Shown: piece after piece, positions 25,795 to 34,492 of the stretch
Numbering within the stretch: position 1 is the first letter of the stretch
Layout of the letters: the number at the start of each line of letters is the position of its first letter
Source: Pseudomonas sp. FP198
GTDB taxonomy: Bacteria; Pseudomonadota; Gammaproteobacteria; Pseudomonadales; Pseudomonadaceae
DNA length: 64,000 bases
NCBI RefSeq assembly: GCF_030687895.1
Contig: NZ_CP117452.1
Location: 3,923,501 to 3,987,500 of the forward strand
Direction: 5' to 3'
Notes under the pieces: model-generated
Databases searched by the model: none
Seen by the model: only the letters and a program-made list of their open reading frames with translations
Told to the model about the DNA's origin: nothing
Translations under genes and position numbers: made by a program

Positions 25795-26943
25795 ATGAAA
25801 CGTCCCCGCCTCACCCGCCCCGCCTGGCTCCTGACTTTCGCCCTGCTACCGGCCGTGGCCTTCGCCGCGTGGCAAGCGGTTACGCCGGACCACGGCCCCG
25901 TCGCCACCGCAGCCGTCACCCGTGGCGATATCGAAAATAGCGTCACTGCCCTCGGCACATTGCAACCGCGGCGTTATGTAGATGTCGGCGCCCAGGCCTC
26001 CGGGCAGATCCAGAAGATCCATGTCGAGGCCGGCGACGAGGTTCGCGAAGGCCAGTTGCTGGTGGAAATCGACCCGTCCACGCAGAAAGCCCGGCTCGAC
26101 GCCGGACGTTTTTCCATCGAAAACCTCAAGGCACAACTCCAGGAACAACGCGCCCAGCACAACCTGGCGCAACAGAAATTCCGCCGTCAACAACAGCTCA
26201 AGGCCGGCGGAGCTACTCGCGAAGAGGATGTGCAGACGGCGCAGGCCGAGGTACGGGCGACCCAGGCGCGCATCGACATGTTCCAGGCGCAGATCCGCCA
26301 GGCCCAGGCCAATCTGCGCAGCGACGAGGCCGAATTGGGCTATACCCGGATCTACGCGCCGATGAACGGCACCGTGGTTGCCGTCGGCGCCCGGGAAGGC
26401 CAGACCCTCAACGCCCAGCAGCAAACCCCGCTGATCCTGCGCATCGCCCGGCTGTCACCGATGACGGTCTGGGCCGAAGTCTCGGAAGCCGACATTGGCC
26501 ACGTCAAGCCGGGCATGACCGCTTACTTCACCACCTTGGCCGGCGGTAACCGGCGCTGGAGCAGCACCGTGCGACAGATCCTGCCGGTGCCGCCGCGTCC
26601 GCTGGAAGCCAGCCAGGGCGGCAGCCCCTCCGGTGGCCGCAGCGGCAGCGAACGGGTGGTGCTCTACACCGTTCTGCTGGACGTGGACAACGCCGACCGC
26701 GCCCTGATGACCGACATGACCGCCCAGGTATTTTTCGTCGCGGCCCAGGCCAAGGACGTGTTGACCGTGCCCATCGCCGCGTTGCAGGACGCAAGCCAGG
26801 TGCGGGTGCTGGCCGACAATGGCGACATCCAGCCAAGGACCGTTCGCACCGGCGTCAGCGACCGCTTGCGCACGCAGATCCTCGACGGCCTGAGCGAAGG
26901 CGATCGCGTGCTGATCGGCCCGGCCAGCGGCAGCGGAGGCTGA
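25795..26943 (+). CDS. pvdR: Periplasmic adaptor of the PvdRT-OpmQ efflux pump
   Basis: 382 residues from ATG 25795. N-terminal membrane anchor (LLTFALLPAVAFAAW), then the membrane-fusion-protein layout: lipoyl halves (VGAQASGQIQKIHVEAGDEV and TRIYAPMNGTVVAVGAREGQ) flanking a coiled-coil hairpin rich in Gln/Ala (about 95-185), then beta-barrel and membrane-proximal domains. MacA-like adaptor that links PvdT to OpmQ and secretes newly made and recycled pyoverdine. First gene of a tight three-gene operon under an IS box. Confidence 0.93.
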   Translation: MKRPRLTRPAWLLTFALLPAVAFAAWQAVTPDHGPVATAAVTRGDIENSVTALGTLQPRRYVDVGAQASGQIQKIHVEAGDEVREGQLLVEIDPSTQKARLDAGRFSIENLKAQLQEQRAQHNLAQQKFRRQQQLKAGGATREEDVQTAQAEVRATQARIDMFQAQIRQAQANLRSDEAELGYTRIYAPMNGTVVAVGAREGQTLNAQQQTPLILRIARLSPMTVWAEVSEADIGHVKPGMTAYFTTLAGGNRRWSSTVRQILPVPPRPLEASQGGSPSGGRSGSERVVLYTVLLDVDNADRALMTDMTAQVFFVAAQAKDVLTVPIAALQDASQVRVLADNGDIQPRTVRTGVSDRLRTQILDGLSEGDRVLIGPASGSGG

Positions 26944-28914
26944 ATGAGTACGCCCCTGATCGAACTGCGGGACATTCGCAAGGCCTACGGCGGTGGCGAC
27001 AGCCCACGGGTGGAAGTGCTGCGGGGTATCGACCTGTCGATTCACGCTGGGGAATTTTTGGCGATCGTCGGGGCGTCCGGCTCCGGCAAATCGACGCTGA
27101 TGAACATCCTCGGCTGCCTCGACCGTCCCACCAGCGGCGAGTACCGCTTTGCCGGTGAGAACGTCGCCCGACTGGGCAGCGACGAACTGGCCTGGCTGCG
27201 CCGGGAGGCGTTCGGGTTCGTGTTCCAGGGCTATCACCTGATCCCGTCCGGCACGGCCCAGGAAAACGTCGAGATGCCGGCCATCTATGCCGGCACCTCG
27301 GCCGCCGAGCGTCATGCCCGGGCCAGCGCCCTGCTCGAACGCCTGGGCCTGGCGAGCCGCACCGGCAATCGTCCCCACCAGCTGTCCGGCGGGCAGCAAC
27401 AGCGAGTGTCGATTGCCCGGGCCTTGATGAACGGCGGCCACATTATCCTCGCCGACGAACCCACCGGCGCCCTCGACAGCCAGAGCGGCATCGAAGTCAT
27501 GGCGCTGCTCGACGAACTGGCGAGCCAGGGCCACGTGGTGATCCTGATCACCCACGACCGCGAGGTGGCGGCCCGGGCCAAACGCATCATTGAAATCCGC
27601 GACGGGCTGATCATCAGCGACAGCGCCACCACTGCAGCCATCGCACCACAAGCCAACCCCAAGGCGTTGCAGGCGGTGGATCTGCGCCAGCGCCTGAGCG
27701 CCGGCAGCGAGCACAACGGCGCCTGGAAAGGCGAACTGGTGGACGCCGTCCAGGCCGCTTGGCGAGTGATGTGGATCAACCGTTTTCGCACCGCCCTGAC
27801 CTTGCTCGGCATCGTCATCGGCGTGGCCTCGGTGGTGGTAATGCTGGCGGTGGGCGAAGGCAGCAAGCGCCAGGTCATGGCCCAGATGGGCGCCTTCGGC
27901 TCCAACATCATCTACCTCAACGGCATCGCGCCCAACCCGCGCGCCGCCAAGGGCATCATCAGCGAACAGGACATTGCCGCCCTCGCCGCCCTGCCCGAAG
28001 TGCAACGCATCATGCCGGTCAATGGCAACAACGCCAACGTGCGTTTCGGCAACCTCGACCACACCAGCTATGTGGGCGGCAACGACACCAGTTTCCCGAC
28101 CATCTTCAACTGGCCGGTGGCCCAGGGCAGCTATTTCAGTGACGCCGATGAGCGCAGCGCGGCGGCCGTGGCGGTGATCGGCCACAAGGTCCGGCAGAAG
28201 CTGCTCAAGGACGTCGCCGATCCCATCGGCCGCTACATCCTGATCGAAAACGTGCCGTTCCAGGTGGTCGGCGTACTTGCCGAAAAAGGCGCCAGCTCGG
28301 GGGATTCGGACGCCGACAATCGCATCGCCGTGCCCTACTCCGCCGCCAGCGTGCGTCTGTTCGGCAGCCGTCATCCTGAATACGTGGTGATCGCCGCTCG
28401 CGACGCGGCCAAGGTCAAGGAGGCCGAGCAGGCCGTTTCCCGTACCTTGCTGCGACTGCACAACGGCAAGCAGGATTTCGAGCTGACCAACAACGCCGCT
28501 ATGATCCAGGCCGAGGCCCGCACCCAAGGCACGCTGTCGCTGATGCTCGGGGCCATTGCGGCAATCTCGTTGCTGGTGGGCGGCATCGGCGTGATGAACA
28601 TCATGCTCATGACAGTGCGCGAGCGGACCCGGGAAATCGGCATCCGCATGGCCACCGGTGCCCGCCAGCGCGACATCCTGCGCCAGTTCCTGACCGAAGC
28701 GGTGATGCTCTCGGTAGTCGGTGGATTGGCCGGCATCGGCCTGGCCCTGCTGGTGGGCGGCGCGTTGCTGCTGGGCAGAATCGCCGTGGCGTTCGAATGG
28801 CTGGCGGTGTTCGGCGCCTTCGGTTGCGCGCTGGTCACCGGCGTCGTCTTCGGTTTCATGCCGGCCCGCAAGGCCGCTCGCCTCGACCCGGTCGCGGCCC
28901 TTACCAGTGAATGA
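26944..28914 (+). CDS. pvdT: ABC-type permease/ATPase of the PvdRT-OpmQ pump
   Basis: 656 residues, MacB architecture. The N-terminal ATPase has Walker [10 protein letters not shown], signature LSGGQQQR, Walker [12 protein letters not shown] and H-loop THD. Next come a first membrane helix near 290 ([19 protein letters not shown]), a large periplasmic domain (about 310-530), and three C-terminal helices with [12 protein letters not shown] in the coupling region. Starts directly after the pvdR stop (TGAATG). Acts as a dimer in the inner membrane. Confidence 0.95.
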   Translation: MSTPLIELRDIRKAYGGGDSPRVEVLRGIDLSIHAGEFLAIVGASGSGKSTLMNILGCLDRPTSGEYRFAGENVARLGSDELAWLRREAFGFVFQGYHLIPSGTAQENVEMPAIYAGTSAAERHARASALLERLGLASRTGNRPHQLSGGQQQRVSIARALMNGGHIILADEPTGALDSQSGIEVMALLDELASQGHVVILITHDREVAARAKRIIEIRDGLIISDSATTAAIAPQANPKALQAVDLRQRLSAGSEHNGAWKGELVDAVQAAWRVMWINRFRTALTLLGIVIGVASVVVMLAVGEGSKRQVMAQMGAFGSNIIYLNGIAPNPRAAKGIISEQDIAALAALPEVQRIMPVNGNNANVRFGNLDHTSYVGGNDTSFPTIFNWPVAQGSYFSDADERSAAAVAVIGHKVRQKLLKDVADPIGRYILIENVPFQVVGVLAEKGASSGDSDADNRIAVPYSAASVRLFGSRHPEYVVIAARDAAKVKEAEQAVSRTLLRLHNGKQDFELTNNAAMIQAEARTQGTLSLMLGAIAAISLLVGGIGVMNIMLMTVRERTREIGIRMATGARQRDILRQFLTEAVMLSVVGGLAGIGLALLVGGALLLGRIAVAFEWLAVFGAFGCALVTGVVFGFMPARKAARLDPVAALTSE

Positions 28915-28924
28915 ACCCTTCCCT

Positions 28925-30319
28925 ATGAAAGCGCACCTGACCCTCCTGGCCGCCAGCCTGCTGCTGGCGGCCTGCGGCACTCCCCTGCCGGCACCCGACA
29001 GCGGCATCGAGCCGCCGCAAGCCTGGCAAACTGCCGATACGCCCGATGCGCGTGTCGATAACCAACAATGGTGGAAGCAGTTCGGTAGCCGGCAACTTGA
29101 TCGTTTGATCGAACAGGCGCGCCAAGGCAGCTTCGACCTCGCGGCCGCCATGGCCCGTGTTCGCCAGGCCCAGGCCAGCGCGGTGATCGCCGGCGCACCG
29201 CTGCTGCCGGAAATCAGCGCCGGGCTCAACGGCAATCGCCAGGAGCTGCTGCGGGGCAAGGGCTACAGCCAGTTGGACGTGGATCGGAACAACCGCACCA
29301 TCGACTACTACGATGCCCACCTCAGCGCCAGTTATGAAGTGGATTTCTGGGGCGGCAAGCGGGCGGCGCGGGACAGTGCGCTGAGCGCGTTATCGGCCAG
29401 CCGGTTCGACCGGGCGACCGTGGAGCTGACCTTGCTCAGCGCTGTCGCCAACAGCTACACCCAGGCCTTGTCGCTGCGCGAACAACAGCGCATCGCCGAA
29501 CTGAACCTGGCCAACGCGCAAAACGTCCTCGACCTGGTGCAGACCCGCTACGACGCCGGCAGCGCCACGGCGCTGGAACTGTCCCAGCAAAAAAGCCTGG
29601 TGGCGACACAGCGGCGCCGATTGCCCCAAGTGCAACAACAGGCGCGGGAGGCGTTGATCACCCTGGCGGCGTTGCTGGGCCAGCCGGTGCAATCGCTCAA
29701 GCTCGACGATGAAACCTTCGATGCTTTGCACTGGCCCGCCATCAATGCCGGCGTGCCCAGTGACCTGCTGCGCCGTCGCCCCGACATCGCCGCCGCCGAA
29801 GCACGCCTCGCCGCCGCCCAGGCCGACATCGGCGTGGCCCGCGCCGCCCTGCTGCCCTCGGTCACCCTGGGCCTGAGCCTGGCCACCGGCGCCGACATCG
29901 CCGACCAGCTGTTGCGCAACAACGTCTACAACCTCAGCGCCGGCCTGGCCGCGCCAATCTTCAACAACGGTCGCCTGCGGGCCGAACGAGACAGGGCCAC
30001 CGCGCGCCAGGAAGAACTGCTGGAAACCTACCGTGCCGCGATCGTCAACGGTTTTGCCGACGTCGAGAAAGCCCTGAACGGCATTCAGGGCCTGGACCAG
30101 CAGCGACAATGGCAGAGCGAAGAACTGCACCAGGCGCAGACCGCTTTCGACATCGCCCAGAGCCGCTACCAGGCCGGCGCCGAAGACTTGCTCACCGTAC
30201 TCGAAACCCAACGCACGCTGTACGCCGCCCAGGACATGAACGTGCAGTTGCGCCTGGCACGAGTGCAGGCAAGCGTGGCGTTGTACAAGGCGCTGGGTGG
30301 GGGTTGGCGGGTGATGTAA
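28925..30319 (+). CDS. opmQ: Outer-membrane efflux lipoprotein of the PvdRT-OpmQ pump
   Basis: 464 residues; start ATG 28925, ten bases after the pvdT stop. Lipobox LLLAACG (Cys about 19) marks a lipoprotein. Two OEP repeats follow (SYEVDFWGGKRAARDSA near 140 and AAEARLAAAQADIGVARAAL near 300), typical of TolC/OprM-family outer-membrane channels. Forms the exit duct for pyoverdine with PvdR and PvdT. Confidence 0.93.
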   Translation: MKAHLTLLAASLLLAACGTPLPAPDSGIEPPQAWQTADTPDARVDNQQWWKQFGSRQLDRLIEQARQGSFDLAAAMARVRQAQASAVIAGAPLLPEISAGLNGNRQELLRGKGYSQLDVDRNNRTIDYYDAHLSASYEVDFWGGKRAARDSALSALSASRFDRATVELTLLSAVANSYTQALSLREQQRIAELNLANAQNVLDLVQTRYDAGSATALELSQQKSLVATQRRRLPQVQQQAREALITLAALLGQPVQSLKLDDETFDALHWPAINAGVPSDLLRRRPDIAAAEARLAAAQADIGVARAALLPSVTLGLSLATGADIADQLLRNNVYNLSAGLAAPIFNNGRLRAERDRATARQEELLETYRAAIVNGFADVEKALNGIQGLDQQRQWQSEELHQAQTAFDIAQSRYQAGAEDLLTVLETQRTLYAAQDMNVQLRLARVQASVALYKALGGGWRVM

Positions 30320-30369
30320 GTAAAGCCAAGTGAGATCGAGAGCTCCGGGCCAGCTATCCTGCCAGCAAC

Positions 30370-31331
30370 TTAAAGAGTCCGAATTAACGCCTCGGCGTGC
30401 TCACGAAACACAGCAAAAGCCTCATCGAAGCTTGGGCGGACAGAGCCAAAAATCAACGGCATCAGCCTCGTCTCATACTGGCCACGAATCAGCGCGTCCG
30501 AGTTTATTTGATCCAAGGCGCCCTGCATGACTTTCCCTGGGTCGGCGGCGAACGGAGGAAACTGCCGCCCAAATTCGATGGCATCGAACCGGACCAGCTT
30601 TTTGAAACCGTTGGCGGCTCGTTCGCCGACAGTAGGATCGCCAGCGCTTATGCAATAGACATCATAGATATGACGCACCAATGTATCGTCCCATGGTTGG
30701 ATCATGGCCCCGCCTTGATGTTGGGCATAACGTCGAAGAAACGAAATGACTTTTCCGCAAGCGTTTCTTCAACCGCTACACAGGGAATGGTCCCCAAGTA
30801 GCCAGGCCTTGCGGCGAGTCTATCCACGAGGTGTTCCAACGGTCGCCTAGTCACTTCAAATTGGGGAGTTCGTGCGGTCAGTTCGAGGCTCAGATAAGGC
30901 CGTAGACTGGCATCGTGGGGATATCGCGGAGCATATTGCCAACGACTGGAGAAGTATCGGTTTTCATTGCGGGCAATACGCGCGTCCATGATTTCTTCGA
31001 AGCCAAGCTTAGCGAGGACTTGGCAGACCTCAGCCTTCAGTTGGCTGAGGTGCCGCTTCTGAGCCGAAGCACTGAACGTGTTCGACTCATCCCATACGAT
31101 CTTCAAGTCCAGATCTTCTGACATGCGCTCGATCAATCGATAAGCCTTGGACAGGCTCGTCCCACCACAAAACACTAGTCGAATGCCTGGGAACCGTATT
31201 TCCATCAGGCGCTGCAAGGCATCTGTTACGTGGATGTCTTTTTCCAGGATGCTGGCGGTTAGAAAGCCGACGTCAACCTCAGCCAGTACCGCGTCAATTA
31301 ACTCGACCTGCTCAGGCGTGATGGTTTTCAT
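30370..31331 (-). pseudogene. AbiEii/AbiGii-type nucleotidyltransferase toxin, frameshifted
   Basis: The 5' part (start ATG 31331) encodes MKTITPEQVELIDA..., the nucleotidyltransferase motif CGGTSLSKAYRL followed by SEDLDLKI, and VAVEETLAEK, then runs off frame and stops at 30702. The 3' part continues in another frame with SFLRR-YAQ and MIQPWDDTLVRHIYDVYCI through to 30370. Adding one base near 30750 (AAG-TC to AAG-GTC) restores a single protein of about 319 residues, typical of the family. The toxin arm of an AbiE-type system, which modifies targets by nucleotide transfer. Frameshift may be real inactivation or a sequence error. Confidence 0.75.
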
Positions 31332-31719
31332 AGACTACGTAACGCCCACCGAAGCCGAGCTTGCGATTAATACGGCGTAAGCCTGTGTCAAAAACAATGC
31401 CGGCGGGTAGCTGCAGACTGTCGCTGGCATTGTATTCACGCAATGCGCGCCCTGCCGTGATCTTCACGCCAAGCTTTTGCAGAGCCAGAGGCGCTAGAAC
31501 TTCAAGCGGGCGTATGGGAATCGGCTTGCCGGTGAGGACGCTGGTTTTAGCTTTTGCAAAAACACCAATGCCAAGTCTGACCAATACACCGCTAGCTACC
31601 AGATGACGCAATGCTCGGGATACTTGCGCGGAGCTGCCGAACTTGGAAAATTCAGAGCGCAGAAATACATCGTCCTTTCGCAAGGCGATTGATCTCCTGA
31701 TACGCTCTTCGATAACCAT
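31312..31719 (-). CDS. AbiEi-type antitoxin (DUF6088-like)
   Basis: 135 residues from ATG 31719 (TTG 31731 also in frame). An N-terminal winged-helix (DVFLRSEFSKFGSSAQVSRAL, then LVASGVLVRLGIGVFAKA) is followed by a domain with TAGRALREYNASDSLQLPAG, as in AbiEi-like antitoxins. It overlaps the start of the toxin gene by about 20 bases, the normal antitoxin-then-toxin order. It probably binds its own promoter in the AT-rich sequence 31740-31800. Confidence 0.75.
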   Translation of the reverse strand: MVIEERIRRSIALRKDDVFLRSEFSKFGSSAQVSRALRHLVASGVLVRLGIGVFAKAKTSVLTGKPIPIRPLEVLAPLALQKLGVKITAGRALREYNASDSLQLPAGIVFDTGLRRINRKLGFGGRYVVYENHHA

Positions 31720-31995
31720 GCTTCGCCTCAAATAGCACCTAGGTAAAAAAACAACATAAGCGTCTGTTTTATATTGGTTTTTTAATACGAACTGTGCTCA
31801 TGCACGCTCAGTATAGATCAGCATGAGGAGTACAGGCCAATTCATTCGGCTCTGGTTCTGTTTAACCGGCCATGTAAGACGTCCGAGCGAGGCTACGTTG
31901 CCTTGCGTCATTGCCCACAACTACGCCAGAATCCGCCGGCTTGTGCGCCTGCCACTCTGTCGATAACTTGTACCTCGTCACTGCCCATCAGTGAT

Positions 31996-32141
31996 CGGGT
32001 CTGCAAGCCCGGCGAAATACCAGGCGCATAGCCACAAGCCAATCGACATATCCGTGTCGCTCAATGGCGGCTGTGTGCGGGAGACCTTCGGGTCTGCCGG
32101 GTTCCTGGTTTCCCGGTCTTGCAGACCCGCGCATAGCTGCC
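31996..32141 (+). ncRNA. Structured leader RNA candidate upstream of the DUF6124-type gene
   Basis: GGCGGCUGUGUGC (32066-32078) can pair along all 13 positions, G-U included, with GCGCAUAGCUGCC (32129-32141). Inside this stem lie two hairpins: AGACC-UUCG-GGUCU (32082-32095) and CCGGG...CCCGG (32097-32116), giving a three-way junction. In addition CGGGTCTGCAAGCCCGG (31996-32012) is the inverted copy, with one mismatch, of 32113-32129, a pairing that excludes the second hairpin and the end of the long stem. The element ends about 58 bases before the start codon. Similar leaders before DUF6124/DUF3077 genes are familiar in Pseudomonas from memory; function unknown. 31732-31995 shows only AT-rich promoter-like sequence and no gene. 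Confidence 0.55.
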
Positions 32142-32199
32142 ACCCATCATCTGCAAGTGATGTTCTGGCAGCGCCTTGTTCATAACCAGGAGCTGCACA

Positions 32200-32448
32200 A
32201 TGTTCAAAGCCACCCCCAATCCCCCCGAAGAATCCCCCAGCCCGTTATTCACCGTCGCACCAGACGCCGACATCGAATGCCTGCTCGCCAACCTCAGCGA
32301 AACCCTCGCCTCGGCGAATGCGATGGCCAGCGACCTTGCCTTCGCCCTGGAAGGCTCGCGACGGCATTTGGCGTTGGGGATCCAGCAGATGATCGAGCTC
32401 GGTGAGCTGCTGGCAAACCGCGCCCTGGACATCGCCGCACCGCGCTAG
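32200..32448 (+). CDS. Small DUF6124 (DUF3077)-type protein
   Basis: 82 residues from ATG 32200 with AGGAG eight bases before it. The opening MFKATPNPPE and the C-terminal part (LLANLSETLASANAMASDLA, then LEGSRRHLALGIQQMIELGELLANRALD) are the hallmarks of this Pseudomonas-restricted family. The middle segment usual in longer members seems to be missing. No membrane segment, no known motif, function unknown. Preceded by an elaborate structured leader. Confidence 0.7.
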   Translation: MFKATPNPPEESPSPLFTVAPDADIECLLANLSETLASANAMASDLAFALEGSRRHLALGIQQMIELGELLANRALDIAAPR

Positions 32449-32468
32449 CCACCTCAAGCCACGTGAAA

Positions 32469-32524
32469 CCCGTGGCGAGGGAGCAAGCTCCCTCGCCACA
32501 AAAAGCACAAGCTCCCTCGCCACA
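32469..32524. repeat. GTGGCGAGGGAGC palindrome with a duplicated half
   Basis: CCGTGGCGAGGGAGCAAGCTCCCTCGCCAC is a compact palindrome followed by a second CAAGCTCCCTCGCCACAAAA. It lies between the convergent DUF6124-type and pvdP genes and may serve as a shared terminator. Confidence 0.7.
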
Positions 32525-32550
32525 AAAGCAGGTGTCGCGCGAAGGAACAG

Positions 32551-34167
32551 TCAAACCGGCTTGGACTTCAGATTACGCGCGTACCACGGCCGTTGCGGCA
32601 CGCGGCGCAACAGTCTGGAGAGTTTGTCGTCATCACTGCCAAAGGTGATGCGCAGCGCCAGTTTCATGGTTTCCGGGTCCATTTCCACCGAGCGGCCGAC
32701 CTGCAGCCCCGGCGTGGTGCTGCAACCATGGGTGTCCGGGCCCAGCCAGGGGTCGGCGATTTCCACCCAGCGGCCCGGGGCGAACCAGGGCACGCCGTTG
32801 ACTTGCAGCCGGCTGACTTCGCCCGGATGGAAACGCTCGTGGGCGCGGAACCAGTCTTCGAGGCGATCGTCGATCCAGCCGTGGAAGGCCCAGAACACCG
32901 GGCTCACGTGAGACGAAAACGGATCGCCGAGGAAATCGTTCTCCGGTTCGAACCAGCGCAGGGCGAAGTCCGCCTGATCACGGGCGAACGGCACCGGATG
33001 GCCGTTGGACGGGTCCCTGGGCACCGAGGCCCAGCGCATGTGCAGCCAGTCATGCAGGCCCAGTTCCACCTCGGAACCAAACTGGCCCAAGGTCAGCTTC
33101 GACAGGTAGCGCGGGTCGCGATAGCGCGACTCCCAGACCTGGAAATTGCTGTGGTAGGTCTCGGCGGTCTTGATGTCGCTGACCCATTGCGCGTACTGCT
33201 CGTCGCCACGGGCCAGCCAGGTCGGCGGCAGCGCCGTGCCGTCGACGTTATCGAAATACCGGGCAAAGCCCAGGCGATCGCGTTCCAGCTCCGGTTGCGG
33301 CAAGGGGAAACGCGGCCACGACGGTAACAGTTGGAACGAACGCGCCGTGCCGAGCATGTGCCGATGCATGAAAAAGAAATCCACCCCCGAGCCGTTGCGA
33401 TCCTTGCGCGGCCCACGGGCGTCACGCTCGTTGTCTCGCGGCCCGGGCTGCCAGCCCAGGCCGCGCAGGGCGTTGCGTTTGTCTTCGTCGAGGGTGTGCC
33501 ATTTGTCCCGCGAGGCGTGCCAGAGCTGGTGAAACAGGCGGTGCTCGGGCGAGACCAGCCAGGCCAAGAACTTCGGGCTCAGCGGTATGCGCTCCCTGGC
33601 TTCGGGAAAGCGCTGCTTGACGGCGATGAACTGGCTGTCGAGTTCCGGCTCGGCCAGCGGTCGGTCCAGGCGCAACACCCGGCCACTGAGGGTGGCGGTG
33701 CCGGCATTGCCGAAACCGGCCCAGACTTCGTCCAGGGTCATGATGAACTCGTAGTCCGGCGCGGCATGTTCGCTGCCGATCAGTCGCCAACTCAACTGCT
33801 TCGGGTCGCTGCCGGCCAGGTCGCCCAAGACCCGATAACGCGGTTCGTCCCCGGCACGCAGGCGTTCGGCGGTGTCCAGGCAACCCACCAGGCCGCGGCC
33901 TTTGTGGGCGATGTCGAGAAACACTTGCAGGTCGTCGCCGGGCAAACCGTCGAGACCGGCATCGCGACCGGTGAAACGGATCGTCCAGATACCCCGCAGC
34001 GTGTTGGCCCGGCGCTGGCCCGCCACATCCGCCACATCGAACGAGGCCTCGCCGGGGGTGATGGTGGGGTCCGGCCGGGTCAGTTCACGGTGCCCGTAAT
34101 ACACCGCAGGCACGGCGGCACCGGTCAGCGCCAGGCCTGCCATGAACCATCGTCGAGAAATCGTCAT
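32551..34167 (-). CDS. pvdP: Pyoverdine chromophore tyrosinase
   Basis: 538 residues; start ATG 34167 (MTISRRWFMAGLALTGAA) chosen because it gives a twin-arginine signal peptide. Periplasmic copper enzyme that completes the dihydroxyquinoline chromophore by oxidising the D-Tyr-derived part of ferribactin/dihydropyoverdine. Copper-ligand histidine regions are visible: FMHRHMLGTARSF, LHDWLHMRW and VFWAFHGWIDDRLEDWF. Length and Tat signal match PvdP of P. aeruginosa. An IS box lies 46 bases upstream, divergent from pvdMNO. Confidence 0.93.
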   Translation of the reverse strand: MTISRRWFMAGLALTGAAVPAVYYGHRELTRPDPTITPGEASFDVADVAGQRRANTLRGIWTIRFTGRDAGLDGLPGDDLQVFLDIAHKGRGLVGCLDTAERLRAGDEPRYRVLGDLAGSDPKQLSWRLIGSEHAAPDYEFIMTLDEVWAGFGNAGTATLSGRVLRLDRPLAEPELDSQFIAVKQRFPEARERIPLSPKFLAWLVSPEHRLFHQLWHASRDKWHTLDEDKRNALRGLGWQPGPRDNERDARGPRKDRNGSGVDFFFMHRHMLGTARSFQLLPSWPRFPLPQPELERDRLGFARYFDNVDGTALPPTWLARGDEQYAQWVSDIKTAETYHSNFQVWESRYRDPRYLSKLTLGQFGSEVELGLHDWLHMRWASVPRDPSNGHPVPFARDQADFALRWFEPENDFLGDPFSSHVSPVFWAFHGWIDDRLEDWFRAHERFHPGEVSRLQVNGVPWFAPGRWVEIADPWLGPDTHGCSTTPGLQVGRSVEMDPETMKLALRITFGSDDDKLSRLLRRVPQRPWYARNLKSKPV

Positions 34168-34212
34168 TGCCTTACCTGTGTTCGCCCTCGCACGGGCTTT
34201 ATCCAAGCTAGG

Positions 34213-34236
34213 ACGATGGCTGGGCGGACAAATTTA
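34213..34236 (-). promoter_or_regulatory. PvdS-dependent promoter (IS box) for pvdP
   Basis: Minus-strand TAAAT-N16-CGT, exact (plus strand ACG at 34213, ATTTA at 34232). Confidence 0.8.
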
Positions 34237-34253
34237 TAGCGAGTTGCAAGGGC

Positions 34254-34391
34254 CTCATCGCGAGCAAGCTCGCTCCCACAATGGATCTTGGTACATTCGG
34301 ATGGGTTGGTTTCGAGGCCGCCTTCGCGAGCAGGCTCGCTCCCACCGGTGGATTGCATTCCAATGTGGGAGCGAGCCTGCTCGCGAAGAGG
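34254..34391. repeat. Cluster of three REP units
   Basis: Three copies of the GGGAGCGAG(C)TTGCTCGCGA palindrome (about 34256-34280, 34321-34346 and 34362-34388), two in one orientation and the last inverted. They sit exactly between the divergent pvdP and pvdM promoter boxes. Confidence 0.75.
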
Positions 34392-34405
34392 CCCTCGAGG
34401 GCGCC

Positions 34406-34429
34406 TAAATTTCCCCGCCGACCACTCGT
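34406..34429 (+). promoter_or_regulatory. PvdS-dependent promoter (IS box) for pvdMNO
   Basis: TAAAT-N16-CGT, exact, 63 bases before the pvdM ATG. Confidence 0.8.
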
Positions 34430-34492
34430 TCCCCCCAGATAGCAAAGGCCCCCGCGCCTGTCCTTCCAAGGCGAACCAGACTGAGATCGGCA

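Noticed and set aside
26455..29259. 934-codon open frame on the minus strand across pvdR, pvdT and opmQ
   Set aside because: Crosses three well-supported genes on the other strand and has no domain content.
34254..34391. CRISPR-like short repeats
   Set aside because: The units are palindromic REPs in alternating orientation with irregular spacing and no cas genes.
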